A stretch of 64,000 bases of DNA, from NCBI RefSeq assembly GCF_017163705.1, contig NZ_JAFIWB010000003.1, positions 62,001 through 126,000 on the forward strand, given 5' to 3'. This DNA is from Xanthomonas bonasiae (GTDB lineage: Bacteria > Pseudomonadota > Gammaproteobacteria > Xanthomonadales > Xanthomonadaceae). Positions 18,531 through 26,319 of the stretch are shown here, one piece after another. Under the pieces are notes generated by a model that worked only from the letters and a program-made list of their open reading frames with translations, was not told the origin of the DNA and did not search any database. Position 1 is the first letter of the stretch. Every line of letters begins with the position of its first letter. The translations under genes and the position numbers were made by a program.

Positions 18531-18558
18531 CAACCTTTTGCCGCGCCCCCGGCACCCA
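18531..18558 (+). promoter_or_regulatory. ECF-type promoter motif, site 5
   Basis: CAACC (18531-18535), TTT, and after 15 bases in total GGCAC (18551-18555) and CCA. It lies 133 bases upstream of the cytochrome b561-like gene. With site 6 it shares ACGCAACCTTT and CCGGCAC at identical spacing. Confidence 0.55.
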
Positions 18559-18667
18559 TCTGCGACCACCACTGCGCCAGCCGTTGCGCTGCCCGCCGGT
18601 GGCGCAGCACGACGCCGCGAACGGCAGCGCGCATTCCATCGACACGACCTGGACAGGGCACGCCACC

Positions 18668-19273
18668 ATGACTTCATCCACGCAGGCCGACGACGGCACC
18701 TCTCTCTCCGACGCGGCGGCGCATTCGCCACCCGCATCCGCCGCTGCAGGGTTGCCGCGGCCGATGGTGCTGCTGCACTGGCTCACCGTGCTGTGCCTGG
18801 TGCTGGCGGCGGGCCTGATCCTGCTGCGCGAAGAGGTCGAGGGCCGTGCCGTGCGCCAATGGTTGCTGGAGGGACATCGGCATTTCGGCCTGTTCGTGCT
18901 CGGCCTGTTCTTCCTGCGCGTGGCGCTGCGCCTGCGCCTGGGCAAACGCCACGACCCCGATGCCGCCTCGCCGCTGCTGCGTGCGCTTGCCGGGCTCACC
19001 CACGTGGTCATGTACGCGCTGCTGCTGACCCTGCCGGTGCTGGGCTGGGCGCTGAGCCAGTCCATGGGCAAGCCGGTGCATCTGTTCGCCGCCACGCTGC
19101 CGGAACTGGTCGCCCCCGATCCGGATCTGGCCGACACGCTCGGCGCCTGGCACGTGTATGCCGCCTGGGCGCTGCTCGGCCTGATCCTGCTGCATATCGG
19201 GGCCGCGCTATGGCACCACTTCGTGCGCCGCGACGACACCCTGCGGCGAATGCTGCGCTTGCGCCGCGGCTGA
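18668..19273 (+). CDS. cytochrome b561-like membrane protein
   Basis: A 201-residue protein with four predicted membrane helices (about residues 35-52, 75-92, 115-135 and 160-185). Heme-ligand histidines are expected in VLLHWLTVL, EGHRHFGLFVLG, LTHVVMYAL and AWHVYAAWALLGLILLHIG, as in bacterial cytochrome b561. It should exchange electrons between the quinone pool and periplasmic partners. The following gene encodes a heme-bearing outer-membrane porin and the next a soluble cytochrome c, so these three could form a trans-envelope route. ATG at 18668 follows a divergent promoter region. Confidence 0.85.
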   Translation: MTSSTQADDGTSLSDAAAHSPPASAAAGLPRPMVLLHWLTVLCLVLAAGLILLREEVEGRAVRQWLLEGHRHFGLFVLGLFFLRVALRLRLGKRHDPDAASPLLRALAGLTHVVMYALLLTLPVLGWALSQSMGKPVHLFAATLPELVAPDPDLADTLGAWHVYAAWALLGLILLHIGAALWHHFVRRDDTLRRMLRLRRG

Positions 19274-19333
19274 ACCGTGCTTTACGCCCTTCCCTCGTCC
19301 GCCGCCGCGCCGACCCGCTCAAGGACCCATCGC

Positions 19334-20695
19334 ATGCAGACCACCCCGTCCCCTTCTTCCTTCTTCCGTCCCGGCACGCTGCGTGGCGCCGAGCAGGTGC
19401 TGCTGTGGTCCACGCTCGGCTCGCTGTTGCTGCTGGCCAGCCCGCGCGCCGCGGCGGTGCCGGCGTTCGCGCGGCAGACCGGCTCCTCCTGCGCGGACTG
19501 CCACATCGGCGCCTACGGCCCGGCGCTGACCCCGTACGGCATGCGCTTCAAGCTCAACGGCTACACCGACAGCGACGGCAACGGGACCAAGATCCCGGCC
19601 TCGGCGCAACTCACCGGCACCCGCAGCGTGCCGGTGCGCGGCAAGACCAACAACCAGCTCAGCGAGGCCGACCTGTACCTGGCCGGCCGGGTCAGCGACA
19701 ACGTCGGCGGCTACATCAAGGTCTCCAGCACCAACAACGGCAAGGACAAGTTCACCACCAAGCTGGACAACGTGGACCTGCGCTTCGTCGCCAAGACCTT
19801 CAAGCTCGGCGGCAAGGACGCGCTGCTCGGGGTGAGCGTCAACAACAACCCCGGCAGCCAGGATCCGATCGGCGTGCTGCCCAATGCTTCCGGCCTGGGT
19901 CCGGCCTCGGCCTACGCCGGCTCCACCACCCTGCTCAACCAGTCCTCGCTGTCCAACCGGGTGATCGGCACCAGCGTCTACGGCGTCTACGACCGCAACT
20001 GGTACGGCGAGATCGGCACCTACAACGCGCTGCCGGTCTCCACCCAGGACGACCTCGGCTACGCGGTCGGCGGCGACCCGGGCAAGCTCAGCGACACCGG
20101 CTACCTGCGCCTGAGCTACATGAAGGACATGAAGAAGCAGTTCTTCTCCGCCGGCGTGGTCGCGCTGACCACCCATCGCCAGCTGCCGCGCAGTACCGGC
20201 CCGCGCGACGACTTCACCGATCTGGGCTACGACCTGAACTACCAGTTCCTGGGCACCCGCGAGCACATCCTCAAGCTCGGCTACCTCAACATCTACGAGC
20301 GCCGCCGCTACGGCAGCGCGGCGATCGACCCGGCCGACCCCAGCGTGGCCGGGCTGCGCCGCGGCAGCATCCGCGACCAGTCGATCAATCTCAGCTACAC
20401 CTACAAGCAGAGCTACGGCCTGCTGCTGGCGCACTTCATCAATACCGGTTCGGCCGACCCGTTCCGCTACAGCCCGTACGGCACGCCCGACACCACCAGC
20501 AACCTGATCAGCGCCTCCTGGGCGCCGTTCGGCAAGGACGATGCGTTCACCTCGATCGCCAACCTGCGCCTGTCCGCCACCTGGTTCCGTTTCAGCAAGT
20601 TCAACGGCACCACCGGCAACGTGTTCGGCGCCCTGCCGGTGACCCGCCCGCACGACCTGAACCAGTTCTCGCTGGCCTTGAGCCTCGCGTTCTGA
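19334..20695 (+). CDS. Cyc2-like outer-membrane porin-cytochrome fusion
   Basis: A 453-residue protein. Residues 1-41 look like a signal peptide ending in ASPRAAA. Next comes VPAFARQTGSSCADCH with a single CxxCH heme c site at about residue 50, followed by LTPYGMRFKLNGYT. The remaining 380 residues are rich in alternating amphipathic strands and end LNQFSLALSLAF with C-terminal Phe, as for BamA-assembled barrels. An N-terminal FARQTG-x2-CxxCH with a following (F/Y)G-x-x-FK-x-x-GY plus a barrel is the layout of Cyc2, the iron oxidase of Acidithiobacillus and Mariprofundus; Cyc2-like homologues also occur in bacteria not known to oxidise iron. The donor or acceptor here is unknown. Confidence 0.78.
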   Translation: MQTTPSPSSFFRPGTLRGAEQVLLWSTLGSLLLLASPRAAAVPAFARQTGSSCADCHIGAYGPALTPYGMRFKLNGYTDSDGNGTKIPASAQLTGTRSVPVRGKTNNQLSEADLYLAGRVSDNVGGYIKVSSTNNGKDKFTTKLDNVDLRFVAKTFKLGGKDALLGVSVNNNPGSQDPIGVLPNASGLGPASAYAGSTTLLNQSSLSNRVIGTSVYGVYDRNWYGEIGTYNALPVSTQDDLGYAVGGDPGKLSDTGYLRLSYMKDMKKQFFSAGVVALTTHRQLPRSTGPRDDFTDLGYDLNYQFLGTREHILKLGYLNIYERRRYGSAAIDPADPSVAGLRRGSIRDQSINLSYTYKQSYGLLLAHFINTGSADPFRYSPYGTPDTTSNLISASWAPFGKDDAFTSIANLRLSATWFRFSKFNGTTGNVFGALPVTRPHDLNQFSLALSLAF

Positions 20696-20724
20696 GCACA
20701 CCTTTCCCCCCAGTACGGATCGTC

Positions 20725-21123
20725 ATGAAACCAGCCAACGCATTTCCCCTGTGGTGCACCCTGATGGCCAGCCTGCTGCCGCTCGGCGTCGCGCTCGCGC
20801 CCGCCGCGCATGCCGGCGGCGGCCTGCCCGGCGCCGGCGTGTTCGCCACCGAATGCGCCGAATGCCATAGCGCGGCGCCGGGCAAGAACAAGAAGGGCCC
20901 GACCCTGTTCGGCGTGGTCGGGCGCAGCGCCGGCAGCGTGCCCGACTACCGCTACTCGGACGCGATGAAGAAGACCCAGTGGACCTGGAGCGACGACAAG
21001 CTGCGCAGCTACCTGGCCCAGCCCGCGTCCAAGGGCATCCCCGGCGCCAACATGAAGTACGACGGGCTCGACGACAGCAAGCAGCTCAAGGACCTCATCG
21101 CCTATCTCAATACCCTGCATTGA
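20725..21123 (+). CDS. periplasmic class I cytochrome c
   Basis: A 132-residue protein with a signal peptide (cut near APAAHA) and one heme site CAECH at about residue 50. The distal ligand is probably the Met in GANMKYDGL at about residue 110. Size and motif FGVVGRSAG with DDKLRSYLAQP fit the c2/c550 family. It follows the porin-cytochrome by 29 bases and is probably its periplasmic electron partner. A strong hairpin lies 34 bases after the stop. Confidence 0.88.
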   Translation: MKPANAFPLWCTLMASLLPLGVALAPAAHAGGGLPGAGVFATECAECHSAAPGKNKKGPTLFGVVGRSAGSVPDYRYSDAMKKTQWTWSDDKLRSYLAQPASKGIPGANMKYDGLDDSKQLKDLIAYLNTLH

Positions 21124-21157
21124 AGTCGGCGCCCGGCCCCGGCATAGTCGAAACTGA

Positions 21158-21178
21158 ACCCGGCGTCCGACGCCGGGT
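21158..21178 (+). terminator. hairpin after cytochrome c gene
   Basis: ACCCGGCGT and ACGCCGGGT form a perfect 9-base stem around CCG, 34 bases after the cytochrome c stop. There is no T-run, so it could be a weak or Rho-assisted terminator or an mRNA-stabilising hairpin. It marks the likely end of the b561/porin-cytochrome/cytochrome c unit. Confidence 0.5.
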
Positions 21179-21412
21179 GTGCGCCGTGTCGCCGCCAGTC
21201 CGCAACGCCGATAATGGCGAGCGTCCACGCGGCGAGCGCTCCGGCGTTGCCGCTGCCACGCGCCCCAGCGTCCCCTGCGATCCGACCCGCGACCATCGAG
21301 CGACCGTGCACAACCGCCCTTCCGCCGCCGGCTCCCTGTCCCCGACCGCCCTGCCCGCGACCGACATGGGCCGCCGCCGCGGACACCGCCATGCATGGGC
21401 ATCCCGACCGGC

Positions 21413-22156
21413 ATGACCGCGGCCGCAGGTGACCTGGCGCAGCGTGCCGCGCGCCAGCGCCCGCTGCGCGGCACGCTGGCGCTGGCGGCGGCGCTGTGCC
21501 TGCCGGGCACGGCGCTGGCGGCCAAGCTGGGCGGCGCGGTCGGGCTCAGTTCGCAATTGGTCGATCGCGGCATCGCGGTGACCGCCGACACCCCGTCCCT
21601 GCAGCTCGCCGGCTACTGGCTGCCCGCGCCGGGCTGGTCGCTGGGCGCGTCCGCCAGTACCGCGCTGGACGCGCCGGGCCACCAGTTGCTGACCACGATC
21701 GAGCTGTCGCGCAGCTGGACCCTGTCCGACAGCTGGCAGATGCAGGCCGGGCTGCTGCGCTACGACTACCCCGGCAACCGCATCAACCGCCTGTTCAACC
21801 GCAACGAGGCCAGCCTCGGCTGGTCCTACCGGGACCGGCTGAGCGTGTCGCTGGCCGCGTTCGAGCTGCCCGACAGCTACCGCGGCCGCTGGTACGGCGC
21901 GGCCGACCTCACCGTGCACCAGCCGCTGCCGGGGCAGCTGTCGCTGTCGGCCGGGATCGGCATCAGCCAGGCCCCGCCGGCGCTGTACGGGCTGGACTAC
22001 GCCGACCACTACAGCTACGGCCACGCCGGGCTGATGTGGAACGCCGGCGCCTGGAGCGTGGAGGTCGACCGCGTGTTCAGCGACGCGCGCAGCATCTACG
22101 CCAGGCGCGGCAACGGGATCTGGCCGTGGGTGGTCACCGTGTCGCGCGCCTTCTGA
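21413..22156 (+). CDS. TorF/Gcw_chp-like putative outer-membrane porin
   Basis: A 247-residue protein with an N-terminal signal peptide (LALAAALCLPGTALAA) and many amphipathic beta strands, ending VVTVSRAF with C-terminal Phe. The start of the mature region, KLGGAVGLSSQLVDRGIAVTADTPSLQ, fits the TorF family (TIGR02001/Gcw_chp), uncharacterised barrel proteins. ATG at 21395 is an alternative start; neither has a clear ribosome-binding site. It is followed by the ECF sigma gene after 64 bases that contain promoter site 6. Confidence 0.7.
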   Translation: MTAAAGDLAQRAARQRPLRGTLALAAALCLPGTALAAKLGGAVGLSSQLVDRGIAVTADTPSLQLAGYWLPAPGWSLGASASTALDAPGHQLLTTIELSRSWTLSDSWQMQAGLLRYDYPGNRINRLFNRNEASLGWSYRDRLSVSLAAFELPDSYRGRWYGAADLTVHQPLPGQLSLSAGIGISQAPPALYGLDYADHYSYGHAGLMWNAGAWSVEVDRVFSDARSIYARRGNGIWPWVVTVSRAF

Positions 22157-22164
22157 TCCGCACG

Positions 22165-22192
22165 CAACCTTTCCGTGCCGACCCGGCACATA
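22165..22192 (+). promoter_or_regulatory. ECF-type promoter motif, site 6 (in front of sigma gene)
   Basis: CAACC (22165-22169), TTT, and after 15 bases in total GGCAC (22185-22189) and ATA, 32 bases before the ATG of the sigma gene. Self-regulation is usual for ECF sigma factors and is the main reason to link the motif to this sigma factor. Confidence 0.55.
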
Positions 22193-22220
22193 CCGGTGCC
22201 TGTTGCCAAGCCAGCCCTCC

Positions 22221-22808
22221 ATGACCGACACCGATCCACTAGGCGATGCCACCGACCGCATGCTGCTCCGGCGCATGGCCGGCGGCGACCGCGATGCGCT
22301 GGCCACCCTGTACCGCAACTACCACGGGCGCCTGTGCCGGTTCCTGTCGCGGCTGACCCGGCGCCCGGACATCATCGAGGAGGCGATCAACGACTGCTTC
22401 TGGATCGCCTGGCAGAAGGCCGGCGATTTCCGCGGCGACTCGCAGGTCTCGACCTGGATCATGGGCATCGCCTACCGCTGCGGGCTCAAGGCGATCCGCC
22501 ACCACAGCGACGAGGCGATCGAGGACGGGGTGAGCGCCGAAGAGCATTTCGCCTCCTCCGCCGACCCGGACGAGGACCGCGAGCTGCGCGACTGGCTGGG
22601 CAAGGGCCTGGAGCGGCTGTCGGCCGACCAGCGCCTGGTGGTCGAACTGGTCTACGGCCTGGGCCACAAACTGGAAGAAGTCGCCGCGATCATGCAGTGC
22701 CCGGTGGGCACGATCAAGGCGCGGCTGTTCCATGCCCGGGTCAAGCTGCGCAACGTGCTGCCGGGATTGGCCGGCGGCGCTTCCCCTCTGACGGAGAGCG
22801 TGTCATGA
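22221..22808 (+). CDS. ECF-family RNA polymerase sigma factor
   Basis: A 195-residue group 4 sigma factor. Region 2 runs from LYRNYHGRLCRFLSRL to EEAINDCFWIAWQKAGDF and TWIMGIAYRCGLKAI (about residues 27-95); region 4 contains LSADQRLVVELVYGLGHKLEEVAAIMQCPVGTIKARLFHAR (about 137-178). ATG at 22221 is preferred over the in-frame TTG at 22203. It overlaps the anti-sigma gene by four bases. It should be held inactive by that membrane anti-sigma factor. The signal and regulon are not described in anything I know; see the promoter-motif finding. Confidence 0.93.
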   Translation: MTDTDPLGDATDRMLLRRMAGGDRDALATLYRNYHGRLCRFLSRLTRRPDIIEEAINDCFWIAWQKAGDFRGDSQVSTWIMGIAYRCGLKAIRHHSDEAIEDGVSAEEHFASSADPDEDRELRDWLGKGLERLSADQRLVVELVYGLGHKLEEVAAIMQCPVGTIKARLFHARVKLRNVLPGLAGGASPLTESVS

Positions 22809-23449
22809 AGACAGGCTTCAACGAGCCGGGCAACGAGTGCTCGCATGCCTGGGAACTGATGCCGTGGGTGCTGCAGGCCAGCGCCACGGAAGAGCAACAC
22901 GAGTGGCTGATCGCGCATCTGGCCAAGTGCAGCTTCTGCAGCGCCGAGTTCGCGCAGCAGAGCCGGCTGCGCATGGCGATGTCGCTGCCCAGCGACGTGC
23001 CGGTGGACGCCGAGGCCGGGCTGCAGCGCCTGCTCGGCCGCCTCGACGCGCCGGAACCGCAGCGCCTGCCGGCGCGCGCGCGCTCCAGCTGGACCACGCG
23101 GGCGCTGGTCGCCGCGGCGCTGGTGCAGGCGATCGGGCTGGGCGTGCTCGGGGTCAGGCTGTCCGCCAGCGACCAGGGCCAGGGCGCCAGCTACCGCACC
23201 CTCAGCGAGACCGCGCAGCCGCTGGCGAGCGACGCGATCCGCGTGGTGCCGGACGCGCGCATGACCCTGGCCGACTGGGACGCCGTGCTGCGCAAGCTGC
23301 AGCTGCGCGTGGTCGGCGGCCCCAACGGCGCCGGCGCCTACACCGTGGTGCCGGTCCAGGCCGGGTCGCCGGCGCAGCCGCAGCGCAGCGTGCAGCAGCT
23401 GCGTGCGACGCCCGGCATCCGCCTGGCGGAGCCGATTTCCGCACCATGA
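22805..23449 (+). CDS. zinc-finger transmembrane anti-sigma factor
   Basis: A 214-residue protein. The cytoplasmic N terminus has the ZAS-type metal motif HLAKCSFC (H-x3-C-x2-C) at about residue 38, expected to bind the sigma factor. One membrane helix follows at about residues 99-118 (ALVAAALVQAIGLGVLGVRL). The periplasmic tail of about 95 residues ends in a compact region, DWDAVLRKLQLRVVGG then AGAYTVVPVQAG and QQLRATPGIRLAEP, that looks like the beta-alpha-beta prodomain of the S8 protease encoded next. It overlaps both neighbours by four bases. Confidence 0.85.
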   Translation: MKTGFNEPGNECSHAWELMPWVLQASATEEQHEWLIAHLAKCSFCSAEFAQQSRLRMAMSLPSDVPVDAEAGLQRLLGRLDAPEPQRLPARARSSWTTRALVAAALVQAIGLGVLGVRLSASDQGQGASYRTLSETAQPLASDAIRVVPDARMTLADWDAVLRKLQLRVVGGPNGAGAYTVVPVQAGSPAQPQRSVQQLRATPGIRLAEPISAP

Positions 23450-24777
23450 GCCTGCGTCGTCTCTGCCTGCTGATGGCCTGCCTCGCGCTCGGCGCCTGCG
23501 CCCATGGCGGGCGCGGTGCCGCCGACGCGCCCGTGGCGGCCGCAACGGCGCCGGCGAAGACGCCGACCCTGGACGCCTCGCCGGCGTTGGACAGCCAGCG
23601 CCAGATCGTGCTCGCGGTGGCCAACCCGATGGCCGCACCGGGCCGGCATGCCGGCTCCAACCTGATCGGCTATGCCTCTTCCAAGTATTACGGGGCGGGC
23701 ACCCAGGCAGCGGCGACGCTGGACGCGCTGGCCCAGCGCTACGGCCTGCGCCAGGTGACCGGTTGGCCGATCAAGCCGCTGGGCGTGTACTGCGTGGTGT
23801 TCGAGCCGGCACCGGGCGCGGCGCGCGACGCGCTGCTCGCCGCGCTGGCCAAGGACGAACGCGTCGCGCTGTCGCAGCCGTTGCAGGAATTCGCCACCTA
23901 CGCCGACCCGGCGCCGCCGGCCAAGCCCGCGCAGCCGCTGCGCTACAACGATCCCTACGTCGACATGCAACGCGGCTTCGCCGCGACCAACGCCGCCACC
24001 GCGCAGGTGCTGAGCCAGGGCCAGGGCGTGGGCGTGGCCATCGTCGATACCGGCGTGGACACCGCCCACCCCGACCTGCAGGGCCGCCTGCGCGAGGTGC
24101 GCGACCTGGTCGGCGCCGACCCCGCCGCGTTCAATCGCGATCACCACGGCACCGAGGTCGCCGGGATCATCGCCGCCGGCAGCAACAACCATCTGGGCAT
24201 CGTCGGCATGGCGCCCAAGGCCATGCTCGACGTGTACAAGGCCTGCTGGTACCCGCAGCGCGCCGGGGCCGGCGCCGGCTGCAATTCCTTCACCCTGGCC
24301 AAGGCGCTGGTCGCGATCGGCGACACGCGCACGCGCATCATCAATCTGAGCCTGGGCGGGCCGGCCGATCCGCTGCTGCGCAAGCTGCTCGAGCAGTTGC
24401 TGCGGCAGGGCCGGATCGTGGTCGCGGCGATGCCGCCGGACGGCCGCCTGGACGGCTTTCCCGACGGCACCCCGGGCGTGATCGTGGTGCGCACCAGCAG
24501 CGCTACCGCGTCGCCGCCGGGGGTGCTCAGCGCGCCGGGCGAGGACATTCTCACCACCCAGCCCAACGGCGCCTACGATTTCACGTCCGGCTCGTCGATG
24601 GCCACCGCGCACGTCAGCGGCGTGGTCGCGCTGCTGCTTTCGCTGGCGCCGCAGCTGGACGCGCGCAGCGTGCACGAGCTGCTGCGCCGGACCAGCCGGC
24701 AACGCGACGGCCTGCTGCAGGTGGATGCCGCCGCCGCGGTACAGGCGCTGCCCCGCGCCGCCACGACGTCCCGCTGA
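23446..24777 (+). CDS. S8 (subtilisin-like) serine protease, lipoprotein
   Basis: A 443-residue protease with an N-terminal lipobox (LLMACLALGAC, Cys at about residue 18). An inhibitor-like prodomain spans about residues 75-150 (LAQRYGLRQVTGW to ALSQPLQEF). The catalytic triad lies in IVDTGVDTAHPDL (Asp), DHHGTEVAGI (His) and SGSSMATAHVSG (Ser, about residue 387). It is probably anchored in the envelope facing the periplasm. Its position with the sigma/anti-sigma pair suggests it cleaves the anti-sigma factor or a signal protein; this is inference. The spacing to ccmC is 11 bases. Confidence 0.88.
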   Translation: MSLRRLCLLMACLALGACAHGGRGAADAPVAAATAPAKTPTLDASPALDSQRQIVLAVANPMAAPGRHAGSNLIGYASSKYYGAGTQAAATLDALAQRYGLRQVTGWPIKPLGVYCVVFEPAPGAARDALLAALAKDERVALSQPLQEFATYADPAPPAKPAQPLRYNDPYVDMQRGFAATNAATAQVLSQGQGVGVAIVDTGVDTAHPDLQGRLREVRDLVGADPAAFNRDHHGTEVAGIIAAGSNNHLGIVGMAPKAMLDVYKACWYPQRAGAGAGCNSFTLAKALVAIGDTRTRIINLSLGGPADPLLRKLLEQLLRQGRIVVAAMPPDGRLDGFPDGTPGVIVVRTSSATASPPGVLSAPGEDILTTQPNGAYDFTSGSSMATAHVSGVVALLLSLAPQLDARSVHELLRRTSRQRDGLLQVDAAAAVQALPRAATTSR

Positions 24778-24788
24778 GCGCAGCGGCC

Positions 24789-25589
24789 ATGGCCAAGTGG
24801 ATTCCGCACTGGATGCACCGGCTCGCCTCACCGCCGACGTTCTATCGCGTCGCCGGCGCGATCCGGCCATGGGCGCTGGGCGCGGCGCTGCTGCTCGGCG
24901 CAGTGGCGTTCTACGGCGGCCTGGTGCTGGCGCCGCCGGACTACCAGCAACACGACGCCTACCGGATCATCTTCATCCACGTGCCCAGCGCCTGGATGAG
25001 CCTGTTCGTCTATGCCGCGATGGGCGCGGCCGCCTTCGTCGCCCTGGTGTGGCGGCTGAAACTCGCCGAAGTGGCGTGCATGGCCTCCGCCTCGATCGGC
25101 GCCGCGTTCACCTTCATCACCCTGTGCACCGGCTCGCTGTGGGGCAAGCCGATGTGGGGCGCCTGGTGGACCTGGGACGCGCGGCTGACCTCGGAACTGG
25201 TGCTGCTGTTCCTGTACCTGGGCGTGATCGGCCTGTACCGCGCGATCGAGGATCCGCGCCAGGGCGCGCGCGCCGCCGCGCTGCTGGCGCTGGTCGGGCT
25301 GATCAACCTGCCGATCGTGCATTTCTCCGTGGTCTGGTGGAACACCCTGCACCAGGGCTCCACGGTGCGCGTGCTGGGTCCGTCGAAGATGCCGCTGGCG
25401 ATGCTGTGGCCGCTGCTGACCGCGGTGCTGGCGAGCAAGTGCTATTACCTGGCCAGCCTGCTCGGGCGCATGCGCACCGACCTGCTGGCGCTGGAGCGCG
25501 GCAAGGGCTGGGTGCGGGCGCTCGCCCTGGCCGCACACGCGCCGGCGCCGCTGCCGGAAGCGCGCCTGGCGGCGGAGCGCGCGGCATGA
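24789..25589 (+). CDS. ccmC: heme exporter protein CcmC
   Basis: A 266-residue membrane protein with six helices and the tryptophan-rich WWD motif WGAWWTWDARLTSELVL at about residue 120. The heme-ligand histidines are in IFIHVPSAWM and NTLHQGST. CcmC presents heme to CcmE in system I cytochrome c maturation. It is the first ccm gene here: ccmA and ccmB, normally just upstream, are absent, and the S8 protease gene takes their place. The next gene overlaps by four bases. Confidence 0.93.
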   Translation: MAKWIPHWMHRLASPPTFYRVAGAIRPWALGAALLLGAVAFYGGLVLAPPDYQQHDAYRIIFIHVPSAWMSLFVYAAMGAAAFVALVWRLKLAEVACMASASIGAAFTFITLCTGSLWGKPMWGAWWTWDARLTSELVLLFLYLGVIGLYRAIEDPRQGARAAALLALVGLINLPIVHFSVVWWNTLHQGSTVRVLGPSKMPLAMLWPLLTAVLASKCYYLASLLGRMRTDLLALERGKGWVRALALAAHAPAPLPEARLAAERAA

Positions 25590-25801
25590 GCGGCTTCTGG
25601 GCGATGGGCGGCTACGCCGCCTACGTATGGCCGGCCTACGCGCTGTTTCTACTGGTGCTGCTGCTGGACACGCTGCTGCCGCGCTGGCGGCAGCGGCGCC
25701 TGCTTGCCGAGACGCGCGCACAGGTGGTGCGCGAACACAGCCGCCGCCAGCGCGGCGCCGTGCCGCTGTCGCCAGGTCCCACCCATGAATCCCACCCGTA
25801 A
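25586..25801 (+). CDS. ccmD: heme exporter protein CcmD
   Basis: A small protein of 71 residues with one N-terminal membrane helix ([19 protein letters not shown]) and a basic tail. Size, topology and place between ccmC and ccmE identify CcmD, which helps release holo-CcmE from the CcmC complex. The family is poorly conserved in sequence, so the call rests on synteny. It overlaps ccmC by four and ccmE by 17 bases. Confidence 0.85.
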   Translation: MSGFWAMGGYAAYVWPAYALFLLVLLLDTLLPRWRQRRLLAETRAQVVREHSRRQRGAVPLSPGPTHESHP

Positions 25802-26261
25802 GCGCCGCCTGCTGATCGTGCTGCTGGTGCTGGGCGCCGCCGCGCTCGCCACCGGCCTGTTCGTGCTGGCCCTGCAGCACAACATCAGCTACCTGTTCAC
25901 GCCGAGCCAGGTGCAGGCCGGCCAGACCGAAGGCTACCGCGTGTTCCGCCTCGGCGGCATGGTCAAGGCCGGCTCGATCCGGCGCAGCGCCGATTCGCTG
26001 CGGGTGGACTTCACCGTGATCGACGCCTCCGGCGCCACCGCGGTCGCCTACACCGGGATCCTGCCCGACCTGTTCCGCGACAACCAGGCGGTGATCGCCA
26101 CCGGTTCGCTGCACGGCGCCGCTTTCGTCGCCACCGAGGTGCTGGCCAAGCACGACGAGACCTACATGCCGCAGGAGCTGAAGGACGCGATGGCGCAGGC
26201 CCATGAGGGCCGCACCGCAGCGGCGGTTTCCGCGTCGGCGGCCACGTCCGCAACGCCATGA
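25785..26261 (+). CDS. ccmE: heme chaperone CcmE
   Basis: A 158-residue periplasmic heme chaperone with one N-terminal membrane anchor and an OB-fold. The covalent heme-binding His is in [13 protein letters not shown] at about residue 123, the CcmE signature (HxxxY). It carries heme from CcmC to the CcmF/H complex. The C-terminal tail is a short Ala/Ser-rich extension. Start ATG at 25785 lies inside ccmD. Confidence 0.93.
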   Translation: MNPTRKRRLLIVLLVLGAAALATGLFVLALQHNISYLFTPSQVQAGQTEGYRVFRLGGMVKAGSIRRSADSLRVDFTVIDASGATAVAYTGILPDLFRDNQAVIATGSLHGAAFVATEVLAKHDETYMPQELKDAMAQAHEGRTAAAVSASAATSATP

Positions 26262-26319
26262 AGCCGATGCCGCCCCACCGCGCCGCGCGGCGCTGGCCAC
26301 GCTCGGCCGCCCTGCCGCG

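Noticed and set aside
21311-21335. Possible seventh ECF-type motif before the TorF-like gene (CAACC at 21311)
   Set aside because: The second half at the right spacing is GCTCC, with only three of five matches and no A three bases further on.
22203-22220. Longer start (TTG at 22203) for the ECF sigma factor
   Set aside because: ATG at 22221 gives the usual N terminus, and the extra six residues add nothing family-like.
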